Origin: 1XD8-76 sp051880335
GTDB taxonomy: Bacteria; Bacillota; Clostridia; Lachnospirales; Lachnospiraceae
DNA length: 44,180 bases
Assembly: GCA_051880335.1 (NCBI GenBank)
Contig: JBJENT010000164.1
Span: 1 to 44,180, forward strand
Direction of reading: 5' to 3'
Position 1 is the first letter of the stretch, and each line of letters opens with the position of its first letter. Positions 16,545 to 25,171 of this stretch are shown in pieces. A model generated the notes under the pieces. That model had not been told where the DNA came from. It made no database searches and saw nothing but the letters and a program-made list of their open reading frames with translations. The position numbers and the translations under genes are program-made.

Positions 16545-17999
16545 TTATGCCTCCTTCCCTGCTTCTTTGTATAACTGTTCAAAGGTATATGCTGTGCGGA
16601 TCAGTTTCTTTTCTGCGAAACAGTCTCCGATCAACTGCAGACCGATTGGAAGTCCCTTGCTGTCTTTTCCACAAGGCAAGGAAATACCCGGAAGACCTGC
16701 CAGATTTACGGAAATCGTATAAATATCACTTAAATACATCTTCAGTGGATCGGATAAGCTTTCACCCAGCTTTGGTGCTGTGGTTGGAGCTACCGGTCCT
16801 AAGATCACATCATATTTTGCAAAAGCATCATCAAAGGCTTTTTTGATCAGCGCCTTGGTCCTTAATGCTTTCAAATAGTAAGCATCATAATATCCGGAGC
16901 TGAGTACAAAAGATCCCAGCATGATTCTTCGTTTTACCTCCGGACCAAAGCCTTCGGAACGGGTCTTTTTATACATATTGTGAAGGCCCTCATACTCTTC
17001 GGTACGGTAGCCATATTTGATTCCGTCAAAACGTTCCAGATTGGAGCTGGCTTCTGCGGTTGCGATGGTATAATATGCAGGAATGGCATATTCCACCATA
17101 CCTAAGTCAAATTCTTCCACCTCTGCTCCGGCTGCTTTCAGCATTTCTGCTGCTGCCAGCACAGCATCTTTTACTTCTTCTTCCAGCCCTTCCCGCAGAT
17201 AGTCTCTGGGAATACCGATTTTCATGCCTTTTACGTCTTTTACAAGAGCACTGGTAAAATCAGTCTCTTCCCGTTTCATGGAAGTGGAATCTTTCGGATC
17301 ATGGGTAGCAATCACTTCCAAAATGGTAGCTGCATCGGTTACATCCTTGGTTAAAGGTCCGATCTGATCCAGGGAAGAACCATAGGCGATCAATCCATAA
17401 CGGGAAACTGTTCCGTAAGTTGGCTTCATTCCCACAACACCACAGTAGGATGCAGGCTGTCTGATAGATCCACCTGTATCGGAGCCAAGTGCCATGAAAC
17501 ATTCTTTTGCAGCAACTGCTGCTGCAGAACCACCGGAAGAACCCCCCGGTACATGTTCCGGATTTACCGGATTCTTTGTTGGTCCGTAATAAGAGGTCTC
17601 TGTGGTAGAGCCCATGGCAAATTCGTCCATATTGGTCTTTCCAATCATCACCGCACCGGCTGCTTCCAAATCCAGAACAGCCTGGGAAGAAAAGGTAGGA
17701 ACAAAATTGTTCAATATCTTAGAAGAACATGTAGTCAGTACATCTTTTGTACACATGTTGTCTTTGATGGCAACCGGTACACCGGCCAGAGGACCTGTCA
17801 GCTCCCCAGCTTCAATTTTTGCCTGCACTTCCTGCGCTTTTTTCATTGCTGCTTCTTTATCAAGAGTAACATAGCAATGATAGGTTTCTTCTACTTCATC
17901 TATTCTATCAAGCACTGCCTGCATGGCCTGCACAGCAGTTACTTCACCTGCTTTGATCTTTGCCGCCAGTTCTACAGCGGTATAATCCAAAATATTCAT
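16545..17999 (-). CDS. gatA: Asp/Glu-tRNA amidotransferase subunit A
   Basis: A 484-residue amidase-signature glutaminase subunit of GatCAB. The Ser-cisSer-Lys triad is visible: KDNM (Lys near residue 78), GGSSGGSAAAVAA (near residue 150) and DTGGSIRQPA (near residue 175). It releases ammonia from glutamine for delivery to GatB. The start 17999 is preferred over 18014 because GGAGAG lies 7 bases upstream of it. Order gatC-gatA-gatB with short gaps is the standard bacterial operon. Confidence 0.95.
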   Translation of the reverse strand: MNILDYTAVELAAKIKAGEVTAVQAMQAVLDRIDEVEETYHCYVTLDKEAAMKKAQEVQAKIEAGELTGPLAGVPVAIKDNMCTKDVLTTCSSKILNNFVPTFSSQAVLDLEAAGAVMIGKTNMDEFAMGSTTETSYYGPTKNPVNPEHVPGGSSGGSAAAVAAKECFMALGSDTGGSIRQPASYCGVVGMKPTYGTVSRYGLIAYGSSLDQIGPLTKDVTDAATILEVIATHDPKDSTSMKREETDFTSALVKDVKGMKIGIPRDYLREGLEEEVKDAVLAAAEMLKAAGAEVEEFDLGMVEYAIPAYYTIATAEASSNLERFDGIKYGYRTEEYEGLHNMYKKTRSEGFGPEVKRRIMLGSFVLSSGYYDAYYLKALRTKALIKKAFDDAFAKYDVILGPVAPTTAPKLGESLSDPLKMYLSDIYTISVNLAGLPGISLPCGKDSKGLPIGLQLIGDCFAEKKLIRTAYTFEQLYKEAGKEA

Positions 18000-18050
18000 A
18001 TTCTTACTCTCCATCGGAATCTTTCTATCTGAATTATCAGTCTCGAATCC

Positions 18051-18341
18051 TTAAAATGTAGGTGGAACCACGTACATACTGTCTTTCTCACTGGGGGCAT
18101 TTTTCAGGGTATCTTCGGTACCATCACCGTTCGTCACCACATCTTCACGGAACACATTCTGCACCGGGAAAACATGCGACATGGGCTCTACACCGGTAGT
18201 ATCCAGTTCATTCAGCTGGTCGATATAATCCAGCATGCGTCCCATATCTTTCTTGGCTTCTTCTTTTTCTTCAGCAGATAATTCTAATTTGGCCAAAATG
18301 CCAACATATTCAATCGTTTCGTCAGAAATGATATTTGCCAT
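18051..18341 (-). CDS. gatC: Asp/Glu-tRNA amidotransferase subunit C
   Basis: A 96-residue small subunit that stabilises GatA-GatB. It shows the usual pattern EYVGILAKLELSAEEKE at the N terminus, LDYIDQLNELDTTGVEPM in the middle and a C-terminal LRED-like VFREDVVTNG. It lies 51 bases before gatA, with GAAAGGAAAAT before its ATG, and 167 bases after aspS, a gap that contains two hairpins (18383-18425 and 18450-18487). Confidence 0.92.
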   Translation of the reverse strand: MANIISDETIEYVGILAKLELSAEEKEEAKKDMGRMLDYIDQLNELDTTGVEPMSHVFPVQNVFREDVVTNGDGTEDTLKNAPSEKDSMYVVPPTF

Positions 18342-18382
18342 GATATTTTCCTTTCTTCAATAATCGATTATGAAATCCGTAC

Positions 18383-18487
18383 ATATGTCAGTATCTCATC
18401 AGTTCCCATTCAGGAGCTGACATATTCACATTTTCTTTCATTCACACTTCCATGATTTGTATCAGGAAAAATCCCGGAAAATCATGG
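18383..18487. repeat. Two hairpins between aspS and gatC
   Basis: ATATGTCAG/CTGACATAT (18383-18425) and CCATGATTT/AAATCATGG (18450-18487), both perfect 9-base arms with loops of about 20-25 bases. No long T run follows on minus, so they are not convincing terminators. They could slow or process the aspS-gat transcript, or be a short relative of the inverted-repeat arrays. Confidence 0.5.
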
Positions 18488-18508
18488 GGTTTGTTGTCAA
18501 AATCTCAA

Positions 18509-20260
18509 TTAGTCACGAACTTTGATATGAACCTCTCTAAGCTGCATTTCTGTCACATCGTTTGGAGCGCCACACATCAGATCCTGTGCATTTCCGTTCA
18601 TCGGGAACGCAATAACCTCTCTGATATTTTCTTCTTCACGAAGGAGCATAATCATACGGTCAACACCCGGTGCCATGCCTGCATGCGGCGGAGCGCCGAA
18701 CTGGAATGCCTGATACAGAGCGCCGAATTTATTTTTCAGTGTTTCTTCATCATAGCCTGCCATTGCAAAGGCTTTTCTCATAATGTCGATATCGTGGTTA
18801 CGAACTGCACCGGAGGATAATTCCACACCGTTGCAAACGATATCATACTGGTAAGCCAATATGCTGAGCGGATCTTCCTCTTCCAGTGCCTTCAGGCCAC
18901 CCTGTGGCATGGAGAATGGGTTGTGTGTAAAGCCCAGCTGTTTGGTTTCCGGATCTCTTTCGAACATCGGGAAATCATTGACATAGCAGAAGCGGAATGC
19001 ATTCTTTTCGATTAAGTCAAGACGTTTACCCAGTTCGGTACGAAGCTGTCCGGCAAACAGATTTGCTTTTTCTTCTTTGTCTGCGATAAAGAAGATGGTA
19101 TCGCCTGCCACAAGACCTGCCAGTTCCAGTAATTCTTTTTTGTATTCTTCCGGAATAAATTTATCAATAGGTCCTTTATAGGATAAGTCTTCTAATACTT
19201 CTAAATAACCAAGTCCGCCCATACCGATGGAAGTAGCAAAGCTGAGCAGTTTTTCATGGAAGCCTTTGGACATATCTGCATGTACTTTGATGGCACGTAC
19301 GGTTTTCTTCATAAATGGTTTGAAGGTACATTTCTGGAAGAAATCTGTTACATCCATAATACGAAGTGGATTACGCAGGTCAGGTTTATCTGTACCGAAC
19401 TCTAACATAGCCTGTTTGTAGCTGATGATAGGGTAAGGAGCCTGTGTTACCACTGCCCCTTCCGGAGCAAACTTATTGAAGGTTGCTGTCAGGATTTCTT
19501 CACCTACTTTAAATACATCTTCCTGGGTAGCAAAGCTCATTTCAAAGTCCAACTGATAGAATTCACCCGGAGAACGGTCTGCTCTGGCATCTTCATCACG
19601 GAAGCATGGTGCAATCTGGAAATATTTATCAAATCCGGATACCATAAGCAGCTGCTTATACTGCTGCGGTGCCTGTGGCAGAGCATAGAATTTGCCTTTG
19701 AATTTTCTGGATGGAACAATATAGTCCCTTGCGCCTTCCGGTGAGGATGCACATAAAATAGGGGTCTGAATCTCTAAAAATCCCATTTCTGTCATTTTTT
19801 CACGCAGGAAGCTGATGACTTTGGAACGGAAAATAATATTGTCTTTTACTTTGGTATTTCTCAGATCCAGATAACGATATTTCAGACGTACATCTTCTCT
19901 GGTTTCTTTGGAAGTCATCACTTCAAAAGGAAGCTGTTTATATACTTTGCCCAGTGTAGTGATTTTCTTTGCATCCAGTTCGATGGTTCCGGTTGGAATC
20001 TTTGGATTGTAAGTCTCTTCATCACGTTTTTCGATGATACCTTCGATAGAAATACAATTTTCCTTTGTGATTCCTTTTAACAATTCTGTATCACGCAGAA
20101 CCACCTGAAGTACTCCATACATATCACGCAGGTCGATGAAAGAAACACCGCCATGGTCACGGATGTTTTCCACCCATCCTGCTACTTTTAAAGTTTTGTC
20201 GATATCAGCTTCTGAAATCTCACCGATATTCACATCTCTGTAAATGTTTGCTGCTGTCAT
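18509..20260 (-). CDS. aspS: Aspartyl-tRNA synthetase, probably non-discriminating
   Basis: A 583-residue bacterial-type class II synthetase. Order: OB-fold anticodon domain (residues 1-105, GWVENIRDHGGVSFIDLRD), motif 2 with FRDEDARADRSPGEFYQLD, the bacterial GAD insertion, and motif 3 GMAPGVDRMIMLL near the end. The start 20260 is set by AAGGAGGAGAAT. It is the first gene of the aspS-gatCAB direction and is preceded by a T-box leader. Location with gatCAB suggests that it also makes Asp-tRNA(Asn) for amidation; whether it is truly non-discriminating is inference from context. Confidence 0.94.
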   Translation of the reverse strand: MTAANIYRDVNIGEISEADIDKTLKVAGWVENIRDHGGVSFIDLRDMYGVLQVVLRDTELLKGITKENCISIEGIIEKRDEETYNPKIPTGTIELDAKKITTLGKVYKQLPFEVMTSKETREDVRLKYRYLDLRNTKVKDNIIFRSKVISFLREKMTEMGFLEIQTPILCASSPEGARDYIVPSRKFKGKFYALPQAPQQYKQLLMVSGFDKYFQIAPCFRDEDARADRSPGEFYQLDFEMSFATQEDVFKVGEEILTATFNKFAPEGAVVTQAPYPIISYKQAMLEFGTDKPDLRNPLRIMDVTDFFQKCTFKPFMKKTVRAIKVHADMSKGFHEKLLSFATSIGMGGLGYLEVLEDLSYKGPIDKFIPEEYKKELLELAGLVAGDTIFFIADKEEKANLFAGQLRTELGKRLDLIEKNAFRFCYVNDFPMFERDPETKQLGFTHNPFSMPQGGLKALEEEDPLSILAYQYDIVCNGVELSSGAVRNHDIDIMRKAFAMAGYDEETLKNKFGALYQAFQFGAPPHAGMAPGVDRMIMLLREEENIREVIAFPMNGNAQDLMCGAPNDVTEMQLREVHIKVRD

Positions 20261-20320
20261 ATTCTCCTCCTTGTTCCATAAGCAATGGCGCAATCATGTC
20301 TCAAAGGCATTTTCAGTGCC

Positions 20321-20640
20321 ATAAAAAAATCCCGGAATACAAGATTATCTTGTACTCCGGGACGGATCAACTTGTTCTCCGCGGTACCACCCGCATTAGC
20401 AGANNNNNNNNNNNNNNNNNNNNNNNNNNNNNNNNNNNNNNNNNNNNNNNNNNNNNNNNNNNNNNNNNNNNNNNNNNNNNNNNNNNNNNNNNNNNNNNNN
20501 NNNGTTTCAGACAACCTGCTCCCGAGTGTTCCCTTAGCAGTCTCCCACAAGCAGCGCTCTCAGTCGGTGACGCCGCATTCCTGTTGCTTTCCAAAGCCAG
20601 AGTCTCGTTCTCAGCATTCTTTTCATTATTTGCATGTATG
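20321..20640 (-). promoter_or_regulatory. T-box riboswitch leader of aspS-gatCAB, interrupted by a 100-N gap
   Basis: On the minus strand the conserved T-box sequence GGGTGGTACCGCGG is at about 20380-20393, followed by a terminator with arms CCCGGA-TACAAGAT and ATCTTGTA-TCCGGG (20331-20361) and seven A on plus (T on minus). The 5' half, beyond the Ns, holds stem I elements: a GAGAGCG stretch, TTGTGGGAGACTGC resembling the distal part, and GGAACACTCGG in the position of the specifier region. AAC (plus 20528-20530) is the best specifier candidate, followed by A as usual. The leader should read uncharged tRNA, probably tRNA-Asn. The true length across the gap is unknown. Confidence 0.82.
20404..20503. 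other. Assembly gap of exactly 100 N inside the T-box leader
   Basis: The run is exactly 100 N, a conventional placeholder. Any frame or structure drawn across it is not real evidence. Both flanks fit the two halves of one T-box leader, so the join is probably correct. Confidence 0.97.
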
Positions 20641-20645
20641 GATGC

Positions 20646-20674
20646 ATCATAACATAAGTATTCCCCAAAAACAA
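20646..20674 (-). promoter_or_regulatory. Promoter of the aspS T-box leader
   Basis: Minus strand TTGTTT (20669-20674), 17-base spacer, TATGAT (20646-20651) with TG at the extended -10 site. Transcription would start near 20639, just before the stem I sequence. Confidence 0.65.
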
Positions 20675-20771
20675 GGGATTTCAACAGAAACCTGCGTTAA
20701 TAATTTATTAAATTTCAGATAAAATTAGAAAATGTCTCCCTCGGGCAGTTCCATAATCCATGAAACAATAC

Positions 20772-22436
20772 CTATTTCCCTGCTGTAATAGAATTACCAT
20801 ACTTACCTGCCAGATAAAGTGGTCCGTACCATGGAATAGAAGGATCTACCACTGCATCTTTTCCAGTAACAATTACTTTGTATTTCTCATCGTTGTAGGT
20901 ATAATACATTACAAGTTTTGCATCTGGATTTTTAGAAAGCTTTTTCATTTCATCATAAGAAAGGGCTGTAATACCACTTATTTCTGCAGTACCACTTGTA
21001 GCTACAGCTTGATTGATCGCATTTTCAACCGGTGTTCTATAGGTTGTTCTCTTTTGGTTATCACGATTCTCCTGTGTTACTACAGTTTGTTCAGATTTAT
21101 TTGCAAATACAAAAGTTGAGAAATCTTTTACGGAAAACGTAAATGTTCCATCTGCATTAAAGCGGAAGTCTCTGATTTCTTCTTTGCTTCCATCATTATG
21201 TATATGGCAAATAGCAAGCTTATTTTTCTGTACACCGTCTGGAAGTGGCATCGTGATAGAAACAGGTACATCAAGGTTTGTTTTATTAGTTGACCCTACT
21301 TCTAATTTAATATCGAGTATAACCCGATTATTCCATTCTTCTAATCCTGTAACTGAATTTGAAGACTTGCTGATTTTTAATGTAACTGTCTCACTGTTAT
21401 TTGCATTCAATCCAGCTCCCAAGATAGAGACCTTGGAAGGATTAATCCCCATCTCCTGCACTTCTTGTTCTACATAAGGTTGAGCAACTGTAATGTTATT
21501 TGCTCCAACATAAGTATCTTCGATATCTTTAATCTTTTGTGCCACAGAAGTATCTTTAGTCATACCTACCATAAGAGTATCTATTTTTTCAGGCGTATCA
21601 AATATATTGGTGATTCCTTCAGGAGTAGGACTTTCTACCAAATCCAATTGGTCTGAAACACCTTCTGTCCCCTTAATAGAAAGAACCGGTGCAGCCACTT
21701 TTTGTGAATTAGCCTTAATGGCAGGATTTGCACTCACCTGCTTTACAGTGCAGTTTAAGCTAAAGTTTCCTTCATATGTTATTCGACTAATCTCATTTGC
21801 AAAATTATGACTTGTCTTTCCACGATATTCCATGTATTTTCCACCCAAAACAGTATATGCTCCCTCTGTACTATTTGGATAGATATATTCATAATCCACA
21901 CAATACAGGCCATCAGGTTCACCATCCCATTGCAGGGTATATCCATCCCATCGGATATTTGTAGGTGCATTCATCTCATCATCTGGTCTTGTATATGTTC
22001 CCGTTATAGCTTGTACACACGAACAGGGATTAGACGGTGATGTATTTTCATGCATAGCTATATAAAATTTATAGGTACCTGATTCATCAAAACTTATTGC
22101 ATATCTCTCCGTCAAAGGGTCCGATGTGCAAGTAGACGTATCTCCTGTTTCTGGTTTTGGTATAAGTGGAAGATAATTCGAAAAATCAGGTTCGTAAGTC
22201 GGTTGCCCCTCCTCACTATAATCACATCCAATGTATGGTGCTACAAGTGAACCTGCATACGGTCCCTCGTATGAATTATTCCAATTAATTCCCGTTACCG
22301 TAACTGTCCAATCATCATTTAAAACTGCTTCTGTAAATGTTGCATCTTCTCCAACTGCATTAGAAACAGTGGATGGTGTTACGAGCATTGCAACACTGAG
22401 AAATCCTGCCAATGCTCCTCTTATTAGTTTCTTCAT
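20772..22436 (-). CDS. Secreted protein of unknown function
   Basis: A 554-residue protein with a clear signal peptide (MKKLIRGALAGFLSVAMLVTP, cleavage probably near ...SNA at residues 25-28). The rest is rich in T, N, Y and D, with strand-rich stretches suggesting several beta domains; GYTLQWDGEPDGLYCVDYEYIYPN near residue 165 is fibronectin-III-like, and LDVPVSITMPLPDGVQKNKLAICHIHNDG near residue 400 followed by FTFSVKDFSTFVFAN resembles domains near the ends of Clostridial surface proteins. No LPxTG or dockerin is seen. It is visibly more AT-rich than its neighbours. The start has AGGAGGAAGAA. It shares a palindromic control region with the divergent xre gene, suggesting an accessory, regulated surface factor. 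Confidence 0.75.
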   Translation of the reverse strand: MKKLIRGALAGFLSVAMLVTPSTVSNAVGEDATFTEAVLNDDWTVTVTGINWNNSYEGPYAGSLVAPYIGCDYSEEGQPTYEPDFSNYLPLIPKPETGDTSTCTSDPLTERYAISFDESGTYKFYIAMHENTSPSNPCSCVQAITGTYTRPDDEMNAPTNIRWDGYTLQWDGEPDGLYCVDYEYIYPNSTEGAYTVLGGKYMEYRGKTSHNFANEISRITYEGNFSLNCTVKQVSANPAIKANSQKVAAPVLSIKGTEGVSDQLDLVESPTPEGITNIFDTPEKIDTLMVGMTKDTSVAQKIKDIEDTYVGANNITVAQPYVEQEVQEMGINPSKVSILGAGLNANNSETVTLKISKSSNSVTGLEEWNNRVILDIKLEVGSTNKTNLDVPVSITMPLPDGVQKNKLAICHIHNDGSKEEIRDFRFNADGTFTFSVKDFSTFVFANKSEQTVVTQENRDNQKRTTYRTPVENAINQAVATSGTAEISGITALSYDEMKKLSKNPDAKLVMYYTYNDEKYKVIVTGKDAVVDPSIPWYGPLYLAGKYGNSITAGK

Positions 22437-22599
22437 TTCTTCCTCCTGTTCTGTGTGATTTCCAATGAATTTTTCAGAGAAATCACGATACATATTTTCT
22501 CTTATGTTACTTGTGTATAAAATCTGCTTTTCTTTGTCATAGATAGCACTACTTCAATATCATTTTTGCCATGCGATTTTACTACACTTTCCCATCACC

Positions 22600-22628
22600 A
22601 TTATATTCTCTTGTTTTTATATTTGCAA
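22600..22628 (-). promoter_or_regulatory. Promoter of the secreted-protein gene
   Basis: Minus strand TTGCAA (22623-22628), 17-base spacer, perfect TATAAT (22600-22605). The -35 hexamer is part of the left arm of the operator palindrome. Confidence 0.7.
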
Positions 22629-22645
22629 CCTATTAGTTTGCAAAT
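22621..22645. promoter_or_regulatory. Palindromic operator between xre and the secreted-protein gene
   Basis: Perfect 8-base arms ATTTGCAA (22621-22628) and TTGCAAAT (22638-22645) with a 9-base spacer. Each arm contains a TTGCAA hexamer usable as a -35 element, one for each direction. This is the best candidate binding site for the XRE protein encoded 70 bases away. Confidence 0.65.
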
Positions 22646-22713
22646 GTTTCTCTATAGTGCGTTTATATGTTTCTTTTTTACGTCTAGACTAATGGTAAAG
22701 GAGAAAAATAAAT

Positions 22714-22947
22714 ATGAACGACTATACGCAGCGCTATAAAGAAATTGGTCTATTAATATCCTACTATCGAAAGCTGAAAGGGCTCACCCAGTTACAACTT
22801 GCGGAAAAAGCCAACATCTCCAGAACTTATATCAGCAGACTCGAGGCTCCAAATATGACTACTATTCCCTCCCTTGAGATTCTCTTTACAATAGCTGATG
22901 CACTTGAGATTCCAGTAAAAGATTTATTAGATTTTCGTTCTTCGTAG
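22714..22947 (+). CDS. XRE family transcriptional regulator (single HTH domain)
   Basis: A 77-residue Cro/C1-type DNA-binding protein: GLLISYYRKLKGLTQLQLAEKANISRTYISRLEAP is the helix-turn-helix, followed by SLEILFTIADALEIPVKDLLDF, the usual last two helices. There is no extra sensing domain. AAAGGAGAAAAATAAAT precedes the ATG. It is divergent from the secreted-protein gene, with a perfect palindrome lying over the presumed -35 regions of both, so mutual or autogenous control is likely. AT-rich like its partner. Confidence 0.9.
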   Translation: MNDYTQRYKEIGLLISYYRKLKGLTQLQLAEKANISRTYISRLEAPNMTTIPSLEILFTIADALEIPVKDLLDFRSS

Positions 22948-23022
22948 ATTTGTATAATGCAAGATCAATTGAAAAATGATCCATTTCACTTTCATCATTT
23001 GCAAAACATTCTGTATTCAAAA

Positions 23023-23055
23023 AGGGCTGTCGCTTTATCCACAAGCGGCAGCCCT
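23023..23055. terminator. Terminator in the xre-cotH convergent gap
   Basis: Arms AGGGCTG-CGCTT and AAGCG-CAGCCCT with a 7-base loop. The T run is on the minus side (TTTTTG), so it mainly ends transcripts coming from cotH; for xre (plus) the following CTAATTATAG is a weak tail. Confidence 0.75.
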
Positions 23056-23119
23056 CTAATTATAGACAACTATTAGTCCTATAACTCTATAACTCTATAA
23101 CTCAACTCAAAATTGGCAT

Positions 23120-23324
23120 TTACTGCTCCATTTTGACTTTCCATTCTTAAGCAGTACACATTTTCAATTTTCATAATTTACCAACGATTTTCTTACTGCT
23201 TGTAAGTCAAGAATCATTTGTATAAGCGGTAAAATCCTTCAAAACAGAAAATCTCTGTCCTTTTTCTTTGTAAATCCAGCAAATTTTTACCGCCTTAAGC
23301 CATGGGTTAATGTTATAAGCAGTA
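23120..23324. repeat. Array 3: three inverted-repeat units (TTACTGC / GCAGTA)
   Basis: Units at 23120-23157, 23193-23232 and 23287-23324 begin with TTACYGC and end with GCRGTA(A), 38-40 bases each, with heptamer spacing of 31-33 bases inside a unit. Gaps between units are 35 and 54 bases. Heptamer and unit length match array 1, so this looks like a shorter, more worn member of the same family. It fills the 3' flank of cotH, before the terminator at 23023-23055, so cotH mRNA would carry it. Together with an ATAACTCT tandem repeat (23083-23105) this is all I see in the 413-base gap 22948-23360. Confidence 0.65.
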
Positions 23325-23360
23325 GGATGCAACATAATACAAAAAATCAAATCTTCTATT

Positions 23361-25070
23361 TCACTCACCCCACTCCTCATCCAGAAAAGCCTTCCGCTCC
23401 CGGATGAAGCTTCGCACTTCTTCCCATTCCTGTTCCATATCATTGACCATCCACAAAGCCTGATCCATGCAGGCAGAAGCCCTGATATAATCCAGATAGG
23501 TATCATACTTTTTCTCCAGTACCTGTTCCAGATAAGGAGCATAGATTTCCCGGTATTGCCTTTTGGCCTCCTCCTGGAATTCCGTTTTTTGATAAAACTG
23601 CTCAGACCAGTTACTTTGGTTTACATAAAATCCATCCGGTGATTCCCACTGTTCTCCGGCATTTCCAAAAGCGGTATCATAGTCCCATACCGGGCCTGCA
23701 TATAGTTTATCCACATATCTTGGTTTGTAAAAGAAATAGCTGGAATAGCCTGCATCAATATTTTTGGTGATTTCATCCAGAACGTATCTGCCTGCAAAGG
23801 ATTCCAGATCCATATAGGTCAGATAACTGATGCCGCTTTCATTGATTCCCTTTTCATCATACAAAGCATCTTCAAAATTCTGTACGAATCCGAAAATATA
23901 ATGAATCTGCTCAGGCGTAGCGTAAGACGGATTTTTCAAAACCACATACTGGTTCTGTTTGGTCCGGAATTTGCTGGGTTCTGCATCATATCTGGTAGGA
24001 TAATCGACTTCCATCAGGTAACCACCGGTAATATCTGCAGGATTTTCCGGTATCTGCCAGGCCTGTACATAAGCCACTCCGGTGTCTACCGCATAACTGT
24101 CATAGGAATCCAGAGGTTCCTGATTTACCTTGGCAGTATCTTTTTCCAGATTGCCGATGTCCAGACCGCTGGAAGAGATATCGATCTTCTCTGTCAACAG
24201 GTACAACCCCTGATATACACCATTCACATAAAGATCGGTCCACTCACTGTCTATGGAGCCGGGCAGTCCGCATTCCTTTGCCATATCGTAAACCAGCTTG
24301 TTTCGAAGCAGGGAATGGTCCATACCATTGGAAATCAGAAGCCATTTATTGGAGCTGCTCATATCCAGCAGGTTTCCATCCTTTTCCAGCCGCAGGGCGA
24401 AGGATTTTTTCGGACTTCCCCAGGTACTGTTCCCGTGTCCGCTCATCCTCTCAATCTCTCCCAGATAAGTGGTAAGTCCTTTTTCCGAATAAATGCGCAT
24501 ATATCCGCTGCTGGTGTGCTCTTTATCCTCCTGAAGATAGGCGAAATCTTCCTCCGTCTCAATCCACATGGAAGGCATGCGTTCCGATTTCATAATGGTA
24601 AAATTCGTCTGCTTCCCATTCACGGTTATAGTGTTATCTCCGGGCTGCAGATCCAGCCGGGTCATAGCAGAGACTCCCGGCTGCAGGTTCTTTACAGAAT
24701 TTGCGTTTTCAAAGGAAAGCTCAGTTTCCGTTCCATTTCCGTCCTGCTCCAGCCAAATGCTGACATCAGATAAATCAGCAAAAGCCGGCAGGAAGAGATA
24801 ATTATGTTTTCCATCTCTGTCTTTTTGCCAGCTTATGTTTACCATGACATCTTCGTCACTTTGCAGTTTTTTATTCTGTTCCAGCAGAAGAAACGACATA
24901 TCTGTCACTTCCTCTGCATTTACTGTTACCTTTAAAACCGCCCGGAGTGCCGGTCCTTTATTCATCAGATATATACTGAAAAAGAGTACCACACCCAGAA
25001 AAAGCAGAAACGCACCAAACCATAAAACATATTTATTTTTTTCGTATGGTCGTTTTCCTTGTTTTTTCAT
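23361..25070 (-). CDS. CotH-like kinase family protein, membrane-anchored
   Basis: A 569-residue protein with a basic N terminus and one membrane segment at about residues 14-36, then an extracellular CotH-type domain. Family landmarks are SGHGNSTWGSPKKSF near residue 210 (usually RGNSTW), KWLLISNGMDHSLLRNKL near 245, DLYVNGVYQGLYLLTEKI near 285 and GPVWDYDTAFGN near 470, where the WDYD/N residues correspond to the kinase metal site of CotH. CotH proteins are atypical protein kinases of spore coats and surface complexes. No good ribosome binding site is visible before the ATG, though translation may be coupled to the upstream run. It is last in the glnA-dap direction. Confidence 0.82.
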   Translation of the reverse strand: MKKQGKRPYEKNKYVLWFGAFLLFLGVVLFFSIYLMNKGPALRAVLKVTVNAEEVTDMSFLLLEQNKKLQSDEDVMVNISWQKDRDGKHNYLFLPAFADLSDVSIWLEQDGNGTETELSFENANSVKNLQPGVSAMTRLDLQPGDNTITVNGKQTNFTIMKSERMPSMWIETEEDFAYLQEDKEHTSSGYMRIYSEKGLTTYLGEIERMSGHGNSTWGSPKKSFALRLEKDGNLLDMSSSNKWLLISNGMDHSLLRNKLVYDMAKECGLPGSIDSEWTDLYVNGVYQGLYLLTEKIDISSSGLDIGNLEKDTAKVNQEPLDSYDSYAVDTGVAYVQAWQIPENPADITGGYLMEVDYPTRYDAEPSKFRTKQNQYVVLKNPSYATPEQIHYIFGFVQNFEDALYDEKGINESGISYLTYMDLESFAGRYVLDEITKNIDAGYSSYFFYKPRYVDKLYAGPVWDYDTAFGNAGEQWESPDGFYVNQSNWSEQFYQKTEFQEEAKRQYREIYAPYLEQVLEKKYDTYLDYIRASACMDQALWMVNDMEQEWEEVRSFIRERKAFLDEEWGE

Positions 25071-25074
25071 TTTT

Positions 25075-25165
25075 TGATTGAATTTTTTCTTATAAAAATC
25101 TTTTCTTATTTATAGCTATTCTTATAAATTTATAGCTATTCTTATAAAATCCCTTTATTAAACTA
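25075..25165 (-). repeat. Direct repeat between dapL and cotH
   Basis: On the minus strand a unit ATAAGAATAGCTATAAA occurs twice in tandem (period about 22), with further TTTATAAGA-type partial copies on either side. The repeats end about 10 bases before the cotH ATG, where a normal ribosome binding site is missing. Confidence 0.6.
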
Positions 25166-25171
25166 TCCTCT

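Noticed and set aside
18383..18487. Two hairpins as a fourth inverted-repeat array
   Set aside because: Only two units with different arms and no regular period; kept as separate hairpins.
20248..20722. Four open frames crossing the N run
   Set aside because: They depend on unknown bases and overlap a T-box leader.
22993..23010. TTTGCAAA after xre as a second operator
   Set aside because: Only a single half-like palindrome downstream of the gene, in an AT-rich stretch where chance matches are likely.
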